In this document: piece by piece, positions 62,949 to 64,000 of the stretch
How positions within the stretch are numbered: the first letter of the stretch is position 1
Layout: every line of letters begins with the position of its first letter
From: Volvox africanus
Lineage: Eukaryota > Chlorophyta > Chlorophyceae > Chlamydomonadales > Volvocaceae
NCBI GenBank assembly: GCA_030268105.1
Contig: BSDZ01000023.1
Span: 186,001-250,000 of the forward strand
Length of the DNA: 64,000 nt
Reading direction: 5' to 3'
Made by a program: the position numbers and the translations under genes
The notes under the pieces: model-generated
Seen by the model: the letters and a program-made list of their open reading frames with translations, nothing else
What the model was told of the DNA's origin: nothing
Databases searched by the model: none

Positions 62949-64000
62949 TGTGGGTGTATATAAATGGTTTCAGTAAGGTGTATGTAAGCTGATTCAAATA
63001 AATATTGCCTTCCATTGAAGCTTGATATTTGCGCCAGAATGCATGGATAGGCGAATCTATCTCCCAAAGGTGTTTTGAGATGCCAGTCATATTCTGCTTC
63101 CATTTCTGACCCAATGTTAAAGTGAGAAGAGAAGGAAGAAGAAAAAGATGACATACTGCTTGCGGAAGAAGAAAAACAAAAGTGAGGCTTTAAAAAGTTC
63201 TTACTTAGTTCTTACTTTCCTTTAAAGAGAAAGTGAAGTAATAGCATAAAATTGCAAAAACCTTGAGGCTAACCCTACTCCTTTCAAAATTTCATACAAT
63301 TTCAATATGAATGACGCAATTTCTTGGTATAAGAAAGGATAGAAACTTCGCATAACTGACCATATAAGCTGTTAGGGAAATTGCTTGCATCATTCAAGTT
63401 GAAATAAGTATTGCTTGGTATAAGTAAGGTATCTTTACTGAAAAACACCCATTTATTACCTAATCACTTACAGCGATGATATGGCGTAAGGTAAGGATAT
63501 TTAACAGTTGACTATTTTCTAGAAAATTCATAAAACATGGTAAATGTATTTACTGTATTTTCTGAAACTTCTTCAGTAAATAAAACATTTTGAATTGCGA
63601 CGAGGCAAACTCGACACTATCTAAGTTACCCGGATAGTAATTAGTATAACATACGTTTACTAATACAATTCATAAAAGCAAAACATAGAGAAGCACAGGC
63701 TGACTTAAAGCTGGTAATACGTTGTATCCTGGGGCGTCTAAGGCTATCAGGAAACTGGACACCTTCCGATAGGGCCTAAACAGTATGGCGGACATTGACA
63801 CAGAGGTATAACAATGGTTTCGAGCGGATTCACCCAGGTTCGAATTCCTCCCTAACAGGACGGTGTGGGCGGTCATACTACTTGGCGTGTTGGGGCCCCC
63901 ATCTGAGGCCATGAGGTATCGAAACCGTCAAACTCCATATTGACTATGGAGGTTGCAGACCCCGGGACTGTAGGACGCGAGGACGTTCCCTATCTGAGGG
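62949..64000. other. AT-rich right end of window
   Basis: Apart from the repeat at 63728-63880, this stretch is AT-rich with no supportable gene. Confidence 0.5.
63728..63880 (+). repeat. Dispersed repeat, copy 2, with a B-box-like end
   Basis: Related to 44891-45060. It is followed at 63833-63856 by CCAGGTTCGAATTCCTCCC, close to a tRNA B box. It may be a tRNA-derived SINE. No clear A box at the right spacing was found. Confidence 0.45.

Noticed and set aside
63833..63856. tRNA gene suggested by GGTTCGAATTCC
   Set aside because: The B box has an extra base and no matching A box, acceptor stem or anticodon arm is present at tRNA spacing.

Overview
The window looks like nuclear DNA of a colonial volvocine green alga (Volvox/Eudorina/Gonium group). 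The case rests on two tandem pherophorin genes, which encode hydroxyproline-rich extracellular-matrix glycoproteins typical of Volvocales. It is supported by intron-dense genes with GTGAGT/GTAAGT donors and TGTAA-type 3' signals, and by a moderate-GC background full of microsatellites, foldback sequences and retrotransposons. All gene models were spliced by eye from splice-site consensus, reading phase and family knowledge. No search was run.

Layout: 1-2054 holds the last six exons of pherophorin gene 1 (5' end outside the window). 5301-11848 holds a complete eight-exon pherophorin gene 2, whose late introns are swollen by an approximately 615-bp perfect tetranucleotide array and an approximately 260-bp TTTA array. 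11849-16869 shows no gene but contains a long palindrome. 16870-26894 (minus) is a complete 16-exon mitochondrial glycine decarboxylase P-protein gene (glycine cleavage system, photorespiration). 28617-35712 (plus) is a seven-exon gene whose C-terminus resembles Fanconi anaemia protein FANCE; a 5'-truncated LINE sits antisense in its fifth intron with a 10-bp target duplication. 38287-43146 (minus) carries long low-complexity Ala/Ser/Gly/Pro-rich reading frames of unknown function. Around 45.2-45.9 kb lies a proline-rich plus expansin/DPBB-like gene fragment, split by a hexanucleotide array that itself contains a 130-bp LINE 3' end.

47001-59898 is a nested retrotransposon pair. A Ty1/copia element (minus strand, TSD ATGAC, primer-binding site matching the anticodon arm of initiator tRNA-Met) is interrupted by a full-length Ty3/gypsy chromovirus (plus strand, 833-bp LTRs, TSD AGCAA). 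Both are decayed mainly by C-to-T/G-to-A changes; all 13 differences between the gypsy LTRs are transitions, nearly all at CpG. 59.9-64 kb is AT-rich and repeat-bearing: a diverged copia LTR, a tRNA-like module, and a repeat shared with 44.9 kb. No CRISPR array, rRNA or convincing tRNA gene was seen.
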